Part shown: positions 25,514 through 34,696 of the stretch, piece after piece
Numbering within the stretch: the first letter of the stretch is position 1
Layout: every line of letters starts with the position of its first letter
From: AC-32 sp963788215
GTDB taxonomy: Bacteria; Actinomycetota; Thermoleophilia; Gaiellales; Gaiellaceae
DNA length: 64,000 bases
Reading direction: 5' to 3'
Assembly: GCA_963788215.1 (NCBI GenBank)
Contig: CAWBFX010000001.1
Span: 62,001-126,000, forward strand
Position numbers and translations under genes: made by a program
The notes under the pieces: generated by a model
What the model was told of the DNA's origin: nothing
What the model saw: the letters and a program-made list of their open reading frames with translations, nothing else
Database searches by the model: none

Positions 25514-25692
25514 CCGCCGAGGAACGCTTGAAGCAGGCGGAGGAGCTGCTGGGCCGGCTCGAGCAGGCGCGCGGGCGGCTCGAGGAGACGAAGGACCCCG
25601 ACGAGGCGATCGAGATCCTGCAGGAGCTGTCCCAGATCGCGAAGGAAGTAGAGTCGCAGCTCCAGCAGGCGAAGAGGGAGACTGAGGGATGA
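25510..25692 (+). CDS. Small coiled-coil protein, possible XseB
   Basis: 60 residues, one long amphipathic helix pair (ERLKQAEELLGRLEQARGRLEETKDPDEAIEILQELSQ). Exonuclease VII small subunits are similar in size and pattern, and they commonly sit between nusB and ispA, as here. No xseA is nearby, and the sequence is low-complexity, so the call is mostly positional. Confidence 0.5.
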   Translation: MTAEERLKQAEELLGRLEQARGRLEETKDPDEAIEILQELSQIAKEVESQLQQAKRETEG

Positions 25693-26459
25693 GCACGGCG
25701 GAAGAGCTCCGCGAGCTGATCGAGACGTACCTGGAAGAGCTGGCGCTGACGCCCGAGCTCGGCGGGCTCGAGGGCTCGATGCGGTACGCACTCGCGGGCG
25801 GCGGCAAGCGGGTGCGGCCGGTGCTGTGCATGGCGACGGCCGAAGCTGCGGGAGCCGAGCCCGAGGCCGCGCTGCCGGCGGCCGCGGCGCTCGAGCTCGT
25901 CCACAACTTCTCGCTCGTCCACGACGACCTCCCGGCGCTCGACGACGATCGGCTCCGCCGCGGGCGCGCGAGCACCTGGGCCGAGTTCGGCGAGGCGGTC
26001 GGCGTGCTCGCCGGCGACGCGCTCCTGGCCGAGGCGCTGCGGCTCGCGCTCACCTACCCGACGCCGGCGGTCGCGCGCGAGCTCGTTCAGGCGACGCTCG
26101 GGATGATCGGCGGCCAGTACCTCGACATCGCCGGAGGCGCCTCCGATCTCGCCTCGCTGCACCGCCTCAAGACGGGCTGCCTCTTCTCCGCGTCGGTGGC
26201 GTGCGCGCTCTGGGTCGCCGAGGTGCCCGAGCGCGAGCAGGCGCCGTGGCGGGCGTTCGCGGACGAGGTCGGGCTGCTCTTCCAGATCGTCGACGACATC
26301 CTCGACGAGGACGGCTTCGCGCTCGAGCGGGGGGCGGAGGGCGCCAGGAAGCTCGCCGACGAGACCGCCGATCGGGCCCAGGCTCTGCTGCTGGAAGTTT
26401 CCGCGGACACGTTCGTCCTGAGCGGGATCGTCGCCGGGCTCGCGGCCCGCACGTCCTGA
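25689..26459 (+). CDS. ispA: Polyprenyl diphosphate synthase (farnesyl/geranyl-type)
   Basis: 256 residues. Both aspartate-rich motifs are present: VHDDLPALDDDRLRRGR (first) and QIVDDILDEDG (second), with GGGKRVRPVLC and GGQYLDIAGG between. Trans-prenyltransferase that elongates DMAPP with IPP; product length is not predictable. The chain is shorter than the usual ~290, ending soon after helix J. Coupled to the preceding small gene by ATGA. Confidence 0.9.
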   Translation: MSTAEELRELIETYLEELALTPELGGLEGSMRYALAGGGKRVRPVLCMATAEAAGAEPEAALPAAAALELVHNFSLVHDDLPALDDDRLRRGRASTWAEFGEAVGVLAGDALLAEALRLALTYPTPAVARELVQATLGMIGGQYLDIAGGASDLASLHRLKTGCLFSASVACALWVAEVPEREQAPWRAFADEVGLLFQIVDDILDEDGFALERGAEGARKLADETADRAQALLLEVSADTFVLSGIVAGLAARTS

Positions 26460-26467
26460 CCCGCGTC

Positions 26468-27431
26468 GTGCCGCGCCTGTCGAACGACTCGGCGGAGCTG
26501 ACTCCGAGGACGTCGTTCGAGGGCCGCGAGCTGTCCTTCGACTTCGCAGGCCTCGAGATCGGCGTTGCCGAGTACGACGAGGGGCCCACGGGCTGCACGG
26601 TGCTGCATTTCCCGGACGGGCCCGTCGCATGCTCGACCGACGTGCGCGGCGGCTCGCCGGCCGTCAGCGGCGCGGGCGTGGCTCTCGTCGACGCGATCTG
26701 CCTCGCGGGCGGCTCGCTCTTCGGTCTCGAGGCGGCGGCCGGTGTCGCCGCCGAGCTGCTCGCGCGGCGCGGCTACCGCACCGACTGGCTGCAGATCCCG
26801 CTCGTCTCGGGCGCGATCATCTTCGACTGGGGCGGGCGCGACAACGCGGTCTACCCGGACAAGGAGCTCGGGCGGGCGGCGCTGAGGTCCACCCGGCCGG
26901 GCTTCTTCCCGCTCGGCGCGCGTGGCGCAGGCCGCTCCGCCACGGCGGGGAAGCTGTTCGGCTGGGAGCTGCGCGAGGCGGCCGGCCAGGGCGGCGCCTT
27001 CCGCCAGGTGGGCGAGACCAAGGTCGCCGTCTTCACGGTCGTGAACGCCATCGGCGCGATCGTCGACCGCGGAGGAACCGTCGTGCTCGGCCATCGCGAC
27101 CCGGAGAAGGCCGCGCGCGTGGCGCTCGCGGCCGGCGTCGAGGACCGGCTCTCGGGAGGCCGGCCGGTGCGTCCGCCGCCCGGGAACACGACGCTCACAG
27201 TCGTCGTCACCAATCTCCGCCTCGAAGGCGCGCGACCTGCAGACGCTGGGGCGGCAGGTGCACGCGTCGATGGCGCGCGCAATCCAGCCGTTCCACGCCC
27301 TCGAGGACGGCGACGTTCTGTTCGCCGTCTCGACCGGGGCCGTCGAGAGCGATCCGCTGCTGGACACGACCGCGCTCGGCGTCGTCGCCTCGGAGGTCGC
27401 CTGGGACGCGGTGCTCTCGGTCGTGGGCTGA
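26468..27431 (+). CDS. P1/S58 family N-terminal-nucleophile peptidase, NylC-like (frameshifted)
   Basis: Self-cleaving hydrolase of the DmpA/NylC group. DVRGGSPAVSG, GGSLFGLEAAAGV, PLVSGAIIFDWGGRDN and the auto-cleavage site GNTTLTVVVTN (Asn-Thr, with Thr as nucleophile) are intact. At about 27225-27228 the frame needs +1; it then continues ARDLQTLGRQVHASMARAIQPFH to a TGA at 27429-27431. The corrected product is about 320 residues. Start GTG 26468, shortly after ispA. Family members cleave beta-aminopeptides or nylon oligomers; the natural substrate here is unknown. Confidence 0.8.
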
Positions 27432-28210
27432 TGGCGAAGAAGCGGCTCGACGTCCTGCTCGTCGAGCGCGGGCTCGCCGAGAGCCGGGCCCAGGCGCAGG
27501 CGCTCGTGCTCGCGGGGCTCGTGCCGGGCCACGAGAAGGCCGGCGAACAGGTCGACGAGTCGGCCGAGCTCACGGTGACGGCGCCGCCGCCGTACGTGTC
27601 GCGAGGGGGCGAGAAGCTCGCGCACGCGCTGGACGCGTTCGGCGTCGATCCGGCGGAGCGAGATTGCCTCGACGTCGGCGCCTCGACGGGCGGGTTCACG
27701 GACGTCCTGCTGCAGCGCGGCGCCGCGCGTGTGATCGCGGTCGACGTCGGGCACGGCCAGCTGCACCCGCGGCTGCGCGGCGACCCGCGCGTGACCGTGC
27801 TGGAGCGCGTGAACGTGCGGGAGCTTCGCGAGCTGCCGTTCGCGCCCGAGCTCGTGACGTGCGACGTCTCGTTCATCTCGCTGCGCACGGCGCTCCCGCC
27901 GGCGCTCGCGCTCGCCGAGCCGGGCTGGGAGGCGGTCGCCCTGGTGAAGCCGCAGTTCGAGGCGGGCCGCGCGGAGGCGAGGAAGGGCGTCGTCCGGGAT
28001 CCGGAGGTCTGGCGGCGGGTGCTGCTCGAGGTCGCACGCGCGGCGCCCGGCTGGGGGGCGACGGTCGCGGGCGTCGTAGACTCCGGGCTGCCCGGCCCGA
28101 AGGGGAACCGCGAGTTCTTTCTGCACTTGGTCAGCAACGAGCGGGTCAACCACGAGCGGCCGGTGAATCCCGATGAGCTCGAGCGCTGGATCGACGACGC
28201 AACGACCTGA
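27431..28210 (+). CDS. tlyA: TlyA family rRNA 2'-O-methyltransferase
   Basis: 259 residues. N-terminal S4 RNA-binding domain (KRLDVLLVERGLAESRAQAQ, VSRGGEKL) and an FtsJ-like Rossmann methyltransferase (CLDVGASTGGFTDVLLQRGA, AVDVGHGQLH, LVTCDVSFISL, ALVKPQFEAGR). In mycobacteria TlyA methylates 16S and 23S rRNA and confers capreomycin sensitivity. ATG overlaps the TGA of the peptidase; tlyA-nadK-recN is a typical Gram-positive order. Confidence 0.92.
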   Translation: MAKKRLDVLLVERGLAESRAQAQALVLAGLVPGHEKAGEQVDESAELTVTAPPPYVSRGGEKLAHALDAFGVDPAERDCLDVGASTGGFTDVLLQRGAARVIAVDVGHGQLHPRLRGDPRVTVLERVNVRELRELPFAPELVTCDVSFISLRTALPPALALAEPGWEAVALVKPQFEAGRAEARKGVVRDPEVWRRVLLEVARAAPGWGATVAGVVDSGLPGPKGNREFFLHLVSNERVNHERPVNPDELERWIDDATT

Positions 28211-29033
28211 AGTCCGGCGCGCGGCCGTGATCACCCACGGCAGGCCGGAGGCGATCGGCGGTGCGCTCGAGCAGTTGCAGCGTCTGGCGGAGGAGCGGGG
28301 GGTCGAGCTGCTCTTTCCCGACGAGGAGCGCGAGAAGCACGATCTGGGCGCAGAGGACGGCGCGGTCGCGGAGGCGGATCTGGCGGTCGTCCTCGGCGGG
28401 GACGGGACGATGCTGCGGGCGCTGCGGCGGTTCCTCGGCACCGGCGTGCCGGTGATCGGCGCCAACTTCGGGCGGGTGGGCTTCCTCGCGGCGTTCGAGG
28501 CGGGCCAGCTCGAGGACGGCCTGAGGCGGGCGTTCGCCGGGGAGTACCGCGTGGTCGAGCTGCCGGTGCTCGAGGGCGAGGCCGGCGGCTCGCGCTGGAC
28601 TGCCGTGAACGACGTCGTGGTCACGAGCTCGGTGCTCGGGCGGATGATCGAGCTCGGCTGGTCGGTCGGCGGCGAGGATCTCGGGTGGATCCCCTGCGAC
28701 GGGCTCGTCTGCTCGACGCCGTCCGGATCGACGGCGTACAACCTGTCGAACGGGGGGCCGGTGCTCGTCTGGGGCCTGGACGCGATGGCGGTGACGTTCG
28801 TCGCGCCGCACTCGCTCCACGCGCGCCCGCTGGTCGTGCCGCGCGGGCAGGAGCTGACGGTCGTGAACCGGACGCAAGACGTGGACGCTGCGCTGCTGGC
28901 GGACGGTCACCGGCTGGGTGACCTCGGGCCCGGCGCCGAGGTCGTCGTACGGCTTGCGGAGGCGCGAAGCCTGCTCGCGACGCTGCCCGAGAGCACGTTC
29001 TTCAGCCGTTACCGGCGCACGTTCGCCTCGTAG
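28173..29033 (+). CDS. nadK: NAD kinase
   Basis: 286 residues from ATG 28173; a GTG at 28227, after the tlyA stop, would give a more typical N-terminus (VITHGRPEA). The GGDGT loop (LAVVLGGDGTMLRALR), GANFGRVGFL and the conserved CSTPSGSTAYNLSNGGPV are present. It phosphorylates NAD to NADP. Co-oriented with tlyA. Confidence 0.93.
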   Translation: MSSSAGSTTQRPEVRRAAVITHGRPEAIGGALEQLQRLAEERGVELLFPDEEREKHDLGAEDGAVAEADLAVVLGGDGTMLRALRRFLGTGVPVIGANFGRVGFLAAFEAGQLEDGLRRAFAGEYRVVELPVLEGEAGGSRWTAVNDVVVTSSVLGRMIELGWSVGGEDLGWIPCDGLVCSTPSGSTAYNLSNGGPVLVWGLDAMAVTFVAPHSLHARPLVVPRGQELTVVNRTQDVDAALLADGHRLGDLGPGAEVVVRLAEARSLLATLPESTFFSRYRRTFAS

Positions 29034-29142
29034 CGCGGCGGCCGCCCGGCGGCGCGTTCGCAATTGGCACACATTCGGCACGCAATCGTCACACCTTCGC
29101 GGCGCAGGGGCGGTACCGTCCCTAACCCCCACCCACCCTGGG

Positions 29143-29169
29143 GCGCGCATGCGCGCGCACGCGCGCGCG
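29143..29169. repeat. Alternating purine-pyrimidine tract
   Basis: 27 consecutive bases of GC/AT alternation (GCGCGCATGCGCGCGC continuing ACGCGCGCGCG), in the 219-bp gap between nadK and recN. Such tracts favour left-handed Z-DNA under negative supercoiling. The rest of the gap shows no gene. Confidence 0.7.
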
Positions 29170-29240
29170 AGGGGGCGCGGCGCACATGCCTGGCTCGAGC
29201 GGGGCCGTTTCAGCGGGTCGCCGTGCGCAGGCGCTCGGCG

Positions 29241-29246
29241 TAGCAT
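29241..29246 (+). promoter_or_regulatory. Leaderless -10 (TAGCAT) for recN
   Basis: TAGCAT ends 6 nt before GTG 29253. Confidence 0.6.
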
Positions 29247-29252
29247 CCAGGC

Positions 29253-30888
29253 GTGCTCCGCCGGCTCCGGATCGAGAACCTCGTCCTCATCCGTGAGGCG
29301 GAGCTCGCTCTCGCTCCCGGCCTGAACGCCATCACCGGCGAGACCGGCGCGGGCAAGACGATCCTCGCCCAGGCGATCGGCCTGCTCCTCGGAGCGCGCG
29401 GCGACGCGGCGCTGCGTCGGGCCGGACGGGAACGAGGCCTACGTCGAGGCCGAGCTCGAGCTCCCGGCGCATTTCTTCGAGGACGAGGAGCTGCAGGCAC
29501 TCGCCGAGCTCCGGCCCGAGGGCGAGGACGGCCTCGTCCTCGCCCGCCGCGTCTTCGCCGACGGCCGCACGCGCGCCTACGCCTGGGGCCGCTCCGCCGC
29601 GCGCGAGGACACCGCCGCCGCCGCCGAGCGCCTGATCGCGATGTCCGGCCAGTTCGAGCAGCGCCGCCTGGCGCGGCCCTCGTACCAGCTCGATGTGCTC
29701 GACGCGTTCGCCGGCGACGAACAGGCGAAGCGCCGCTCGGAGCTGCGCATCGCCTGGCGCGAGCTCGCGGCCGCCAGGCGCCGCCATGAAGAGCTGACCC
29801 AGGGCGCCGCCGCTGCGGAGACACGCCTCGCCGAGCTGCGCGCGCTCGTCGAGGACACCGGCGGGCTGGAGCCGGACACCGAGGCGTCGCTCCGCGCCGA
29901 GCGCGAGCGGCTGCGCCACGTCACCGAGCTCGCGGCGGCGGCCTCGGCGGCCGGGGAGGCACTCTCGCCCGACGAGGGCGAAGGCGCAGCCGGTCTCGTC
30001 GCTCTCGCCGAGCGGTCCCTGGCGCCACTCGAGCGGCTCGCCCCCGAGCTCGAACGCGCCGGGAACGAGCTCCGCGACGTCGAGCTGCGCCTCCGCGAGA
30101 CCGCCTCCGACCTGCACGCCTTCCTCGCGTCGCTCGAGGCCGAGCCGGACCGTCTCGAGCACGTCGAGAGCGAGCTCGACCGCATCGCCGACGTACGGCG
30201 GCGCCACCGCTGCGAGACCTACGAGGAGCTACTCGCGCGCGCCGCCGAGGCGAGGGCCGAGCTGGACGCGCTCGAGGGCGGCGCCGATCCATCCCAGGCT
30301 GCCGCCGAAGCGCTCCGCGAAGCCGAGCGGCGGGTCGATCGCCTCTCGTCAGCGCTCCACGAGGCCAGGGAACAGGCGGCCGTGCCGTTCGCGGAGGCGG
30401 TCGCGCGGGAGCTGCAGGGCATCGGGCTCGGCGAGGGCGAGTTCCAGGCCGTGCTCGACGCAGCCGACCCTGGCCCGACGGGCCGGGACCGCGTCTCCTT
30501 CCTGATCCGCCCGAACGCGGGCCTGCCGTTCGCGCCGGTCGCGGAGACGGCGTCCGGCGGCGAGCTCTCGCGGATCGCCCTCGCGATCGCGGCCGTGGGC
30601 GGCGGCGAGACGCTCGTCTTCGACGAGATCGACGCGGGCATCGGCGGCAGCACGGCGCACGCGGTGGGCGAGACGTTGCAGCGGCTCGCCAAGCGGGCAC
30701 AGGTCGTCACGATCACGCACCTGCCACAGATCGCGAGCGTCGCGGAGCGCCACTTCCGGGTCGAGAAAGTGCCCGGCGACCCGACGCACACGCGAATCGA
30801 GGCCCTCGACGAGACGGAGCGCCGCGACGAGCTGACGCGAATGCTCGGCGGCGAGGAGTTCATCTCCACTCTCCAAGCAGAGCGATGA
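29253..30888 (+). CDS. recN: DNA repair protein RecN (frameshifted)
   Basis: SMC-like ATPase for double-strand-break repair. Walker A (NAITGETGAGKTILAQA) is in the first frame. At about 29415 the frame needs +1 to continue VGPDGNEAYVEAELELP and then a normal coiled-coil arm, the signature TASGGELSRIALAIA and Walker B LVFDEIDAGIGG, with TITHLPQIAS. The corrected product is about 544 residues, full RecN length. The gene is otherwise well conserved, so the shift is probably a sequence error. Confidence 0.87.
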
Positions 30889-32018
30889 GCTTCATCGAGT
30901 TCACCGGCGCCGCGAAGCTCGGCAAGCGGACGAAGCGCCTCGTGCCCAGGCTCGGCCCGGACGACGTCGCGATCATCGACCACCAGGACATCGACCGCGC
31001 GTCGGCCGAGGAGCTGCTCGAGTCGGGGGTGCGCGTGGTCGTCAACGTCGCCGAGTCGCAGTCGGGCCGCTTCCCGAACCCCGGGCCGCTGCTGCTCGTG
31101 CGCGGCGGCGTGCGCCTGATCGACGCGCCGGGCGCCTCGCTCTTCGACGAGCTCGGCGACGGGGAGCCGGTGACGATCCGCGGCGCGAGCATCTTCCGCA
31201 ACGGAACCTGTCTCGCCTCCGGCCGGGCGCTCGACGCGGGCCGGCTCGAGGCAGCACTCGCCGAGCAGCGCGCCCGTGTCACCGACGCGCTCCAGGTCTT
31301 CGCCGAGAACACCCTTCAGTACCTCCGCGAGGAGGGCGGGCTCCTCGCAGAGGGCGTCCAGTTCCCGCCGCTGAAGACGCGCTTCCGGGAGCGGCAGGCG
31401 CTGGTCGTAGCCCGCGGCCCGGGTTACAAGCGCGACCTCGGAATCGTCCGCCCGTACGTCCGCGACTTCCGGCCCGTGCTGCTGGGAGTCGACGGCGGCG
31501 CCGATGCGCTGCTCCAGGCCGGGATGAAGCCCGACGTGATCGTCGGCGACATGGACTCCGTCTCCGACAAGGCGCTCGGCTGCGGCGCGGAACTGATCGT
31601 GCACGCCTACCGCGATGGGGCCGCGCCCGGCGCCGAAAGGCTCGAGGCGCTGGGCGTCCCCTTCCACACGGTCGCCGCGCCGGGGATCAGCGAGGACATC
31701 GCGCTCCTGCTGGCGTACGAGAAGGGGGCCGAGCTGATCGTCGCCGTGGGGACGCATTTCAACCTGATCGAGTTCCTCGAGCGCGACCGCGCGGGAATGT
31801 CGTCGACCTTCGTCACCCGCCTGAAGGTGGGCGAGATCCTCGTGGACGCAAAGGGCGTCTCGCGACTCGTCAGCCGCGAGGTCGGCCTCTGGCCGCTCGT
31901 TGCGTTCGCGGCCGCCGGGCTCGCGGCGATCGTGGTCGCGATCCTCGCCTCGCCCGGCCTGCGCCATTTCATCGGCCTGGTCGTCCAGCGGCTGCGCGAC
32001 CTCCTCGGCATAGGCTGA
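30885..32018 (+). CDS. steA: Cytokinetic ring protein SteA
   Basis: 377 residues. An N-terminal barrel-type region, a central thiamin-pyrophosphokinase-like domain (GVDGGADALLQAGMKPDVIVGDMDSVSDKAL) and one C-terminal membrane helix (about residues 335-358). This matches SteA, which acts with SteB in daughter-cell separation in corynebacteria. ATGA overlap with recN. In other actinobacteria steA is followed by steB and pyrG; here one gene and a palindromic element intervene. Confidence 0.85.
   Translation: MSFIEFTGAAKLGKRTKRLVPRLGPDDVAIIDHQDIDRASAEELLESGVRVVVNVAESQSGRFPNPGPLLLVRGGVRLIDAPGASLFDELGDGEPVTIRGASIFRNGTCLASGRALDAGRLEAALAEQRARVTDALQVFAENTLQYLREEGGLLAEGVQFPPLKTRFRERQALVVARGPGYKRDLGIVRPYVRDFRPVLLGVDGGADALLQAGMKPDVIVGDMDSVSDKALGCGAELIVHAYRDGAAPGAERLEALGVPFHTVAAPGISEDIALLLAYEKGAELIVAVGTHFNLIEFLERDRAGMSSTFVTRLKVGEILVDAKGVSRLVSREVGLWPLVAFAAAGLAAIVVAILASPGLRHFIGLVVQRLRDLLGIG
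32011..32016 (+). promoter_or_regulatory. Leaderless -10 (TAGGCT)
   Basis: TAGGCT at the end of steA lies 8 nt before the ATG at 32025. Confidence 0.5.
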
Positions 32019-32024
32019 GGCGCA

Positions 32025-32459
32025 ATGCCGCGTGTCGTCGCATCGCGCGAGCTGCTCGCGCCGCCCGAGGACGTCTGGGGGTTCCTGGCCGAGCCCAACC
32101 ACCTGGCCGACTGGTGGCCGGGCGTGACCGCGGTCCGGCCCGACCGGCGAGGGCTTGCACCGGGCGCGCGCTGGCAGCTCGTGGCCGGCCCGCAGGCCAG
32201 TAGCGTCGTCACCGCCTACCTGCGGAAGGACGAGGCGGCGGGAACGATCGCCATCCTCGAAGTCCGGCCGCTGCAGTTCCTCCGCTTCCTCTTCGTCAAC
32301 GACGGCATCGAGGCCAGGCTCCAGCTCGAGCCTGTCGGGCACGACCACACCGAGGCGACCCTCGAGGTCGACGGCCCCTGGCTCCGCGTGAGCCGCTCGC
32401 TCCCGCGAAAAGCCCTGAACCGCCTGCACGCCCTATGCCAGACTGCCGCCGAGGATTAG
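32025..32459 (+). CDS. SRPBCC (START-like) protein
   Basis: 144 residues of the polyketide-cyclase/START helix-grip fold: an opening strand VVASRELLAPPEDVWGFLAEPNHLADWWPG, central strands and a long C-terminal helix (PRKALNRLHALCQTAAED). Such proteins bind hydrophobic ligands. It is inserted between steA and steB. Its TAG stop lies inside the left arm of the inverted repeat that follows. Confidence 0.75.
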   Translation: MPRVVASRELLAPPEDVWGFLAEPNHLADWWPGVTAVRPDRRGLAPGARWQLVAGPQASSVVTAYLRKDEAAGTIAILEVRPLQFLRFLFVNDGIEARLQLEPVGHDHTEATLEVDGPWLRVSRSLPRKALNRLHALCQTAAED

Positions 32460-32622
32460 TGCCCCTTCCAGCAATACTTGCCGGCCTCTCGCCCGCGATC
32501 ACGCGGCGCCATGAACCACCCTCGCCCTTGGCAAGGCAACCAGCCTTGCCCGCGGGCGAGTGCGGCTCCTGGCTTGGTGCTCGCGACCGAGAGACTGGGC
32601 AGCATCACTGGAAGGGGCACTA
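32457..32622. repeat. 166-bp palindromic MITE-like element
   Basis: Perfect 15-bp terminal inverted repeats, TAGTGCCCCTTCCAG (32457-32471) and its complement (32608-32622), bound an element whose two halves are largely complementary along ~80 bp (for example CTCTCG and CGCGA on the left against CGAGAG and TCGCG on the right). The whole could fold as one long imperfect hairpin. The ends are TA/TA, as with TA-targeting elements. It holds no gene and ends 3 nt before the steB ATG. Confidence 0.65.
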
Positions 32623-32625
32623 GCC

Positions 32626-33507
32626 ATGTTCGACCTTCGCTACCACGTAGCTTCACTCGCCGCGGTCTTCCTGGCGCTCGTGATCGGGATCCTGGTCGGC
32701 GTCGGGATCTCCGACCGCGGGCTCGTCGACAGCGCGAACCGCAGCCTGCTGAAGCAGCGCGTCGCGCAGCTCCAGGCTGACCTCGACGCCGCCTCGAAGA
32801 GCTCGGGGCTCTCGCAGCGCGAGCTGCGGGCCGCGCAGGTCTACATGAACGAGAGCTACCCGGTGCTCGTCCGCAACCGCCTGCGCGACAAGCGGATCGC
32901 GGTCGTGTCCATCGGCTCCGCGGACGGCGGGGTCCGCTCGACGATCGAGCGCACGCTCACCGACTCGGGCGCCACCGAGGCGCGCTTCCGCGCGCTCAAG
33001 CTCCCGCTCGACCTGAAGACGATCGAGTCGAAGCTGAGGGCGTCGCAGGTGGGCGCAGCGTACGCGGGGCGCTCCAAGCTGCAGACCCTCGGCCAAGCGC
33101 TCGGCGACGAGCTCGTGTCCGGCGGCGAGACGCCGCTCTGGGACGCGCTCACCGACACGCTCGTGGAGGAGCAGCACCCCGTCGGCGGGAGCAAGGAGCC
33201 GGTCGATGGCGTGATCATCGCCCGGCCGGTCCCGCCGCAGCGCGGGGCGACCAGCAAGTTCCTGCTCGGGCTCTACCAGGGCCTCGACTCGGCGGCCGTG
33301 CCGGCAGTTGGCGCCGAGACCACGACTTCGGCGACCACCGCGATCGACGCCTTCCGCGCGGGCGGTCTCTCGAGTGTGGACGACGTCGACAAGCCGGCCG
33401 GCAAGCTCGCTCTCGTCCTCCTGCTCGCCGGTGCGCCCGCCGGCCAGTACGGGATCAAGGCGACCGCGGACCAGTCGCTGCCGCCGTTCATCCCGCCCCG
33501 TGGCTGA
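32626..33507 (+). CDS. steB: SteB / MctB family membrane protein
   Basis: 293 residues. One N-terminal membrane helix (about residues 5-27, RYHVASLAAVFLALVIGILVG) opens with the family hallmark FDLRYHVASL, followed by a coiled coil and an extracellular domain. The family is annotated as copper transporter MctB in mycobacteria and as SteB in corynebacteria. ATG 32626 is just after the palindromic element, so that element would form part of its leader. GTG of the next gene lies inside its end. Confidence 0.85.
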   Translation: MFDLRYHVASLAAVFLALVIGILVGVGISDRGLVDSANRSLLKQRVAQLQADLDAASKSSGLSQRELRAAQVYMNESYPVLVRNRLRDKRIAVVSIGSADGGVRSTIERTLTDSGATEARFRALKLPLDLKTIESKLRASQVGAAYAGRSKLQTLGQALGDELVSGGETPLWDALTDTLVEEQHPVGGSKEPVDGVIIARPVPPQRGATSKFLLGLYQGLDSAAVPAVGAETTTSATTAIDAFRAGGLSSVDDVDKPAGKLALVLLLAGAPAGQYGIKATADQSLPPFIPPRG

Positions 33508-34696
33508 CCGCCTGACCGTCCTTGTCGCGGCGCGCGACGAGGAGCGGTCGATCGGGACGACGGTGGCCGCTCTCCGCTTCGCGTTCCCCGAGGCCGAGGT
33601 CCTGGTCGCCGACGACGGCTCGCGCGACGCGACCGCGGAGGCGGCGGAACGGGCGGGGGCGAGAGTCGTGCGGCTGCCGCGGCTCGGCAAGGGGCAGGCG
33701 CTGACGCTCGCCGAGCGCGAGGCGGGCGCAGGCCCGCTGCTGCTCTGCGACGCCGACCTCGAGGGCGACCTCGGGCCGCTCGTCGAGGACGGCGCCGACC
33801 TGGCCGTCGCCGCCTTTCGCGAGCGGCAGGGGGGAGGCTTCGGGGTCGCCAAGCGCGCCGCCCGCGAACTGATCCGGCTCTGCAGCGGCTACGAGGCGCG
33901 CGAGCCGCTCTCCGGACAGCGGGCGCTCTCGCCGGCTGCCCGCGCCGCCTGCTTCCCCCTCGCGCCCGGGTTCGGCTGCGAGGTGCGGATGACGATCGAC
34001 GCGGTCCGCGCAGGGCTCGGCGTCGAAGAGCGCGAGCTGCCACTGCGTCACCGGGCGACCGGACGCGACGTCGGCGGCTTCCTGCACCGCGGCCGCCAGC
34101 TGCTCGACGCCGCGCTCGCCTGCGGGCCGACCAACACGAATCACCGGGGACTCCGCCTGCCCCTCGTCGGCTGGGTCTTTGCCGTGCGCGAGCCGGTCGT
34201 GACCGCGATCGGCCTCGCCGACGATCTCCTCGCCGGACCCGAGCGCGGTGTCCGCACCCACCTCCGCGCCGGGGTCACGACCGGCACGCTCAAGGCCGTC
34301 GCGATCCCGCTCTACGGGCTCGCGCGCACCCGCTCGGTCTCCGGGGCCCTCCTCGTCGCGCTCGCCGCGAACTTCCTGAACCAGCTCGACACCCGCCCCG
34401 GCCGGGCGCTGAAGGCGTACCTCGCCGTCGCGCCGCTCGTGCGCGCGCCACTCGTCCCTGCCGTCCTCGTCGCCCCCTACGATCTCCGCGAGATGACGAT
34501 GCTCGGGGACGCAGGCTCGAACGCGCTGGGGGCGCTGCTAGGCTTGAGTTCCGTGGACCGATTCACGGGCAGGGGCCGCAAGCTTGCGATCGCAGCTCTC
34601 GCGGGCCTCAACCTCCTCGGCGAGACCCGTTCCTTCAACGAGCTGATCGAGCGCTCCCCGTTCCTCTCGCGCCTCGACCAGTTGGGGCGTCCCTAG
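33500..34696 (+). CDS. GT2 glycosyltransferase fused to a PNPT-like (MraY/WecA) domain
   Basis: 398 residues. Residues ~1-200 are a GT-A fold: VLVAARDEERSIG, VLVADDGSRDATAEAA and LLLCDADLEGDL (DxD). Residues ~205-398 are hydrophobic and follow the polyprenyl-phosphate sugar-1-phosphate transferase pattern: NHRGLRLPLVGW, GLADDLLAG, NFLNQLDTRPGRALKAYL and MLGDAGSNALGALLG, echoing the DD, N-x-x-D and GDxGS motifs of MraY/WecA. This suggests one protein linking lipid-phosphate sugar chemistry with glycosyl transfer. Between steB and pyrG. Confidence 0.75.
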   Translation: MADRLTVLVAARDEERSIGTTVAALRFAFPEAEVLVADDGSRDATAEAAERAGARVVRLPRLGKGQALTLAEREAGAGPLLLCDADLEGDLGPLVEDGADLAVAAFRERQGGGFGVAKRAARELIRLCSGYEAREPLSGQRALSPAARAACFPLAPGFGCEVRMTIDAVRAGLGVEERELPLRHRATGRDVGGFLHRGRQLLDAALACGPTNTNHRGLRLPLVGWVFAVREPVVTAIGLADDLLAGPERGVRTHLRAGVTTGTLKAVAIPLYGLARTRSVSGALLVALAANFLNQLDTRPGRALKAYLAVAPLVRAPLVPAVLVAPYDLREMTMLGDAGSNALGALLGLSSVDRFTGRGRKLAIAALAGLNLLGETRSFNELIERSPFLSRLDQLGRP

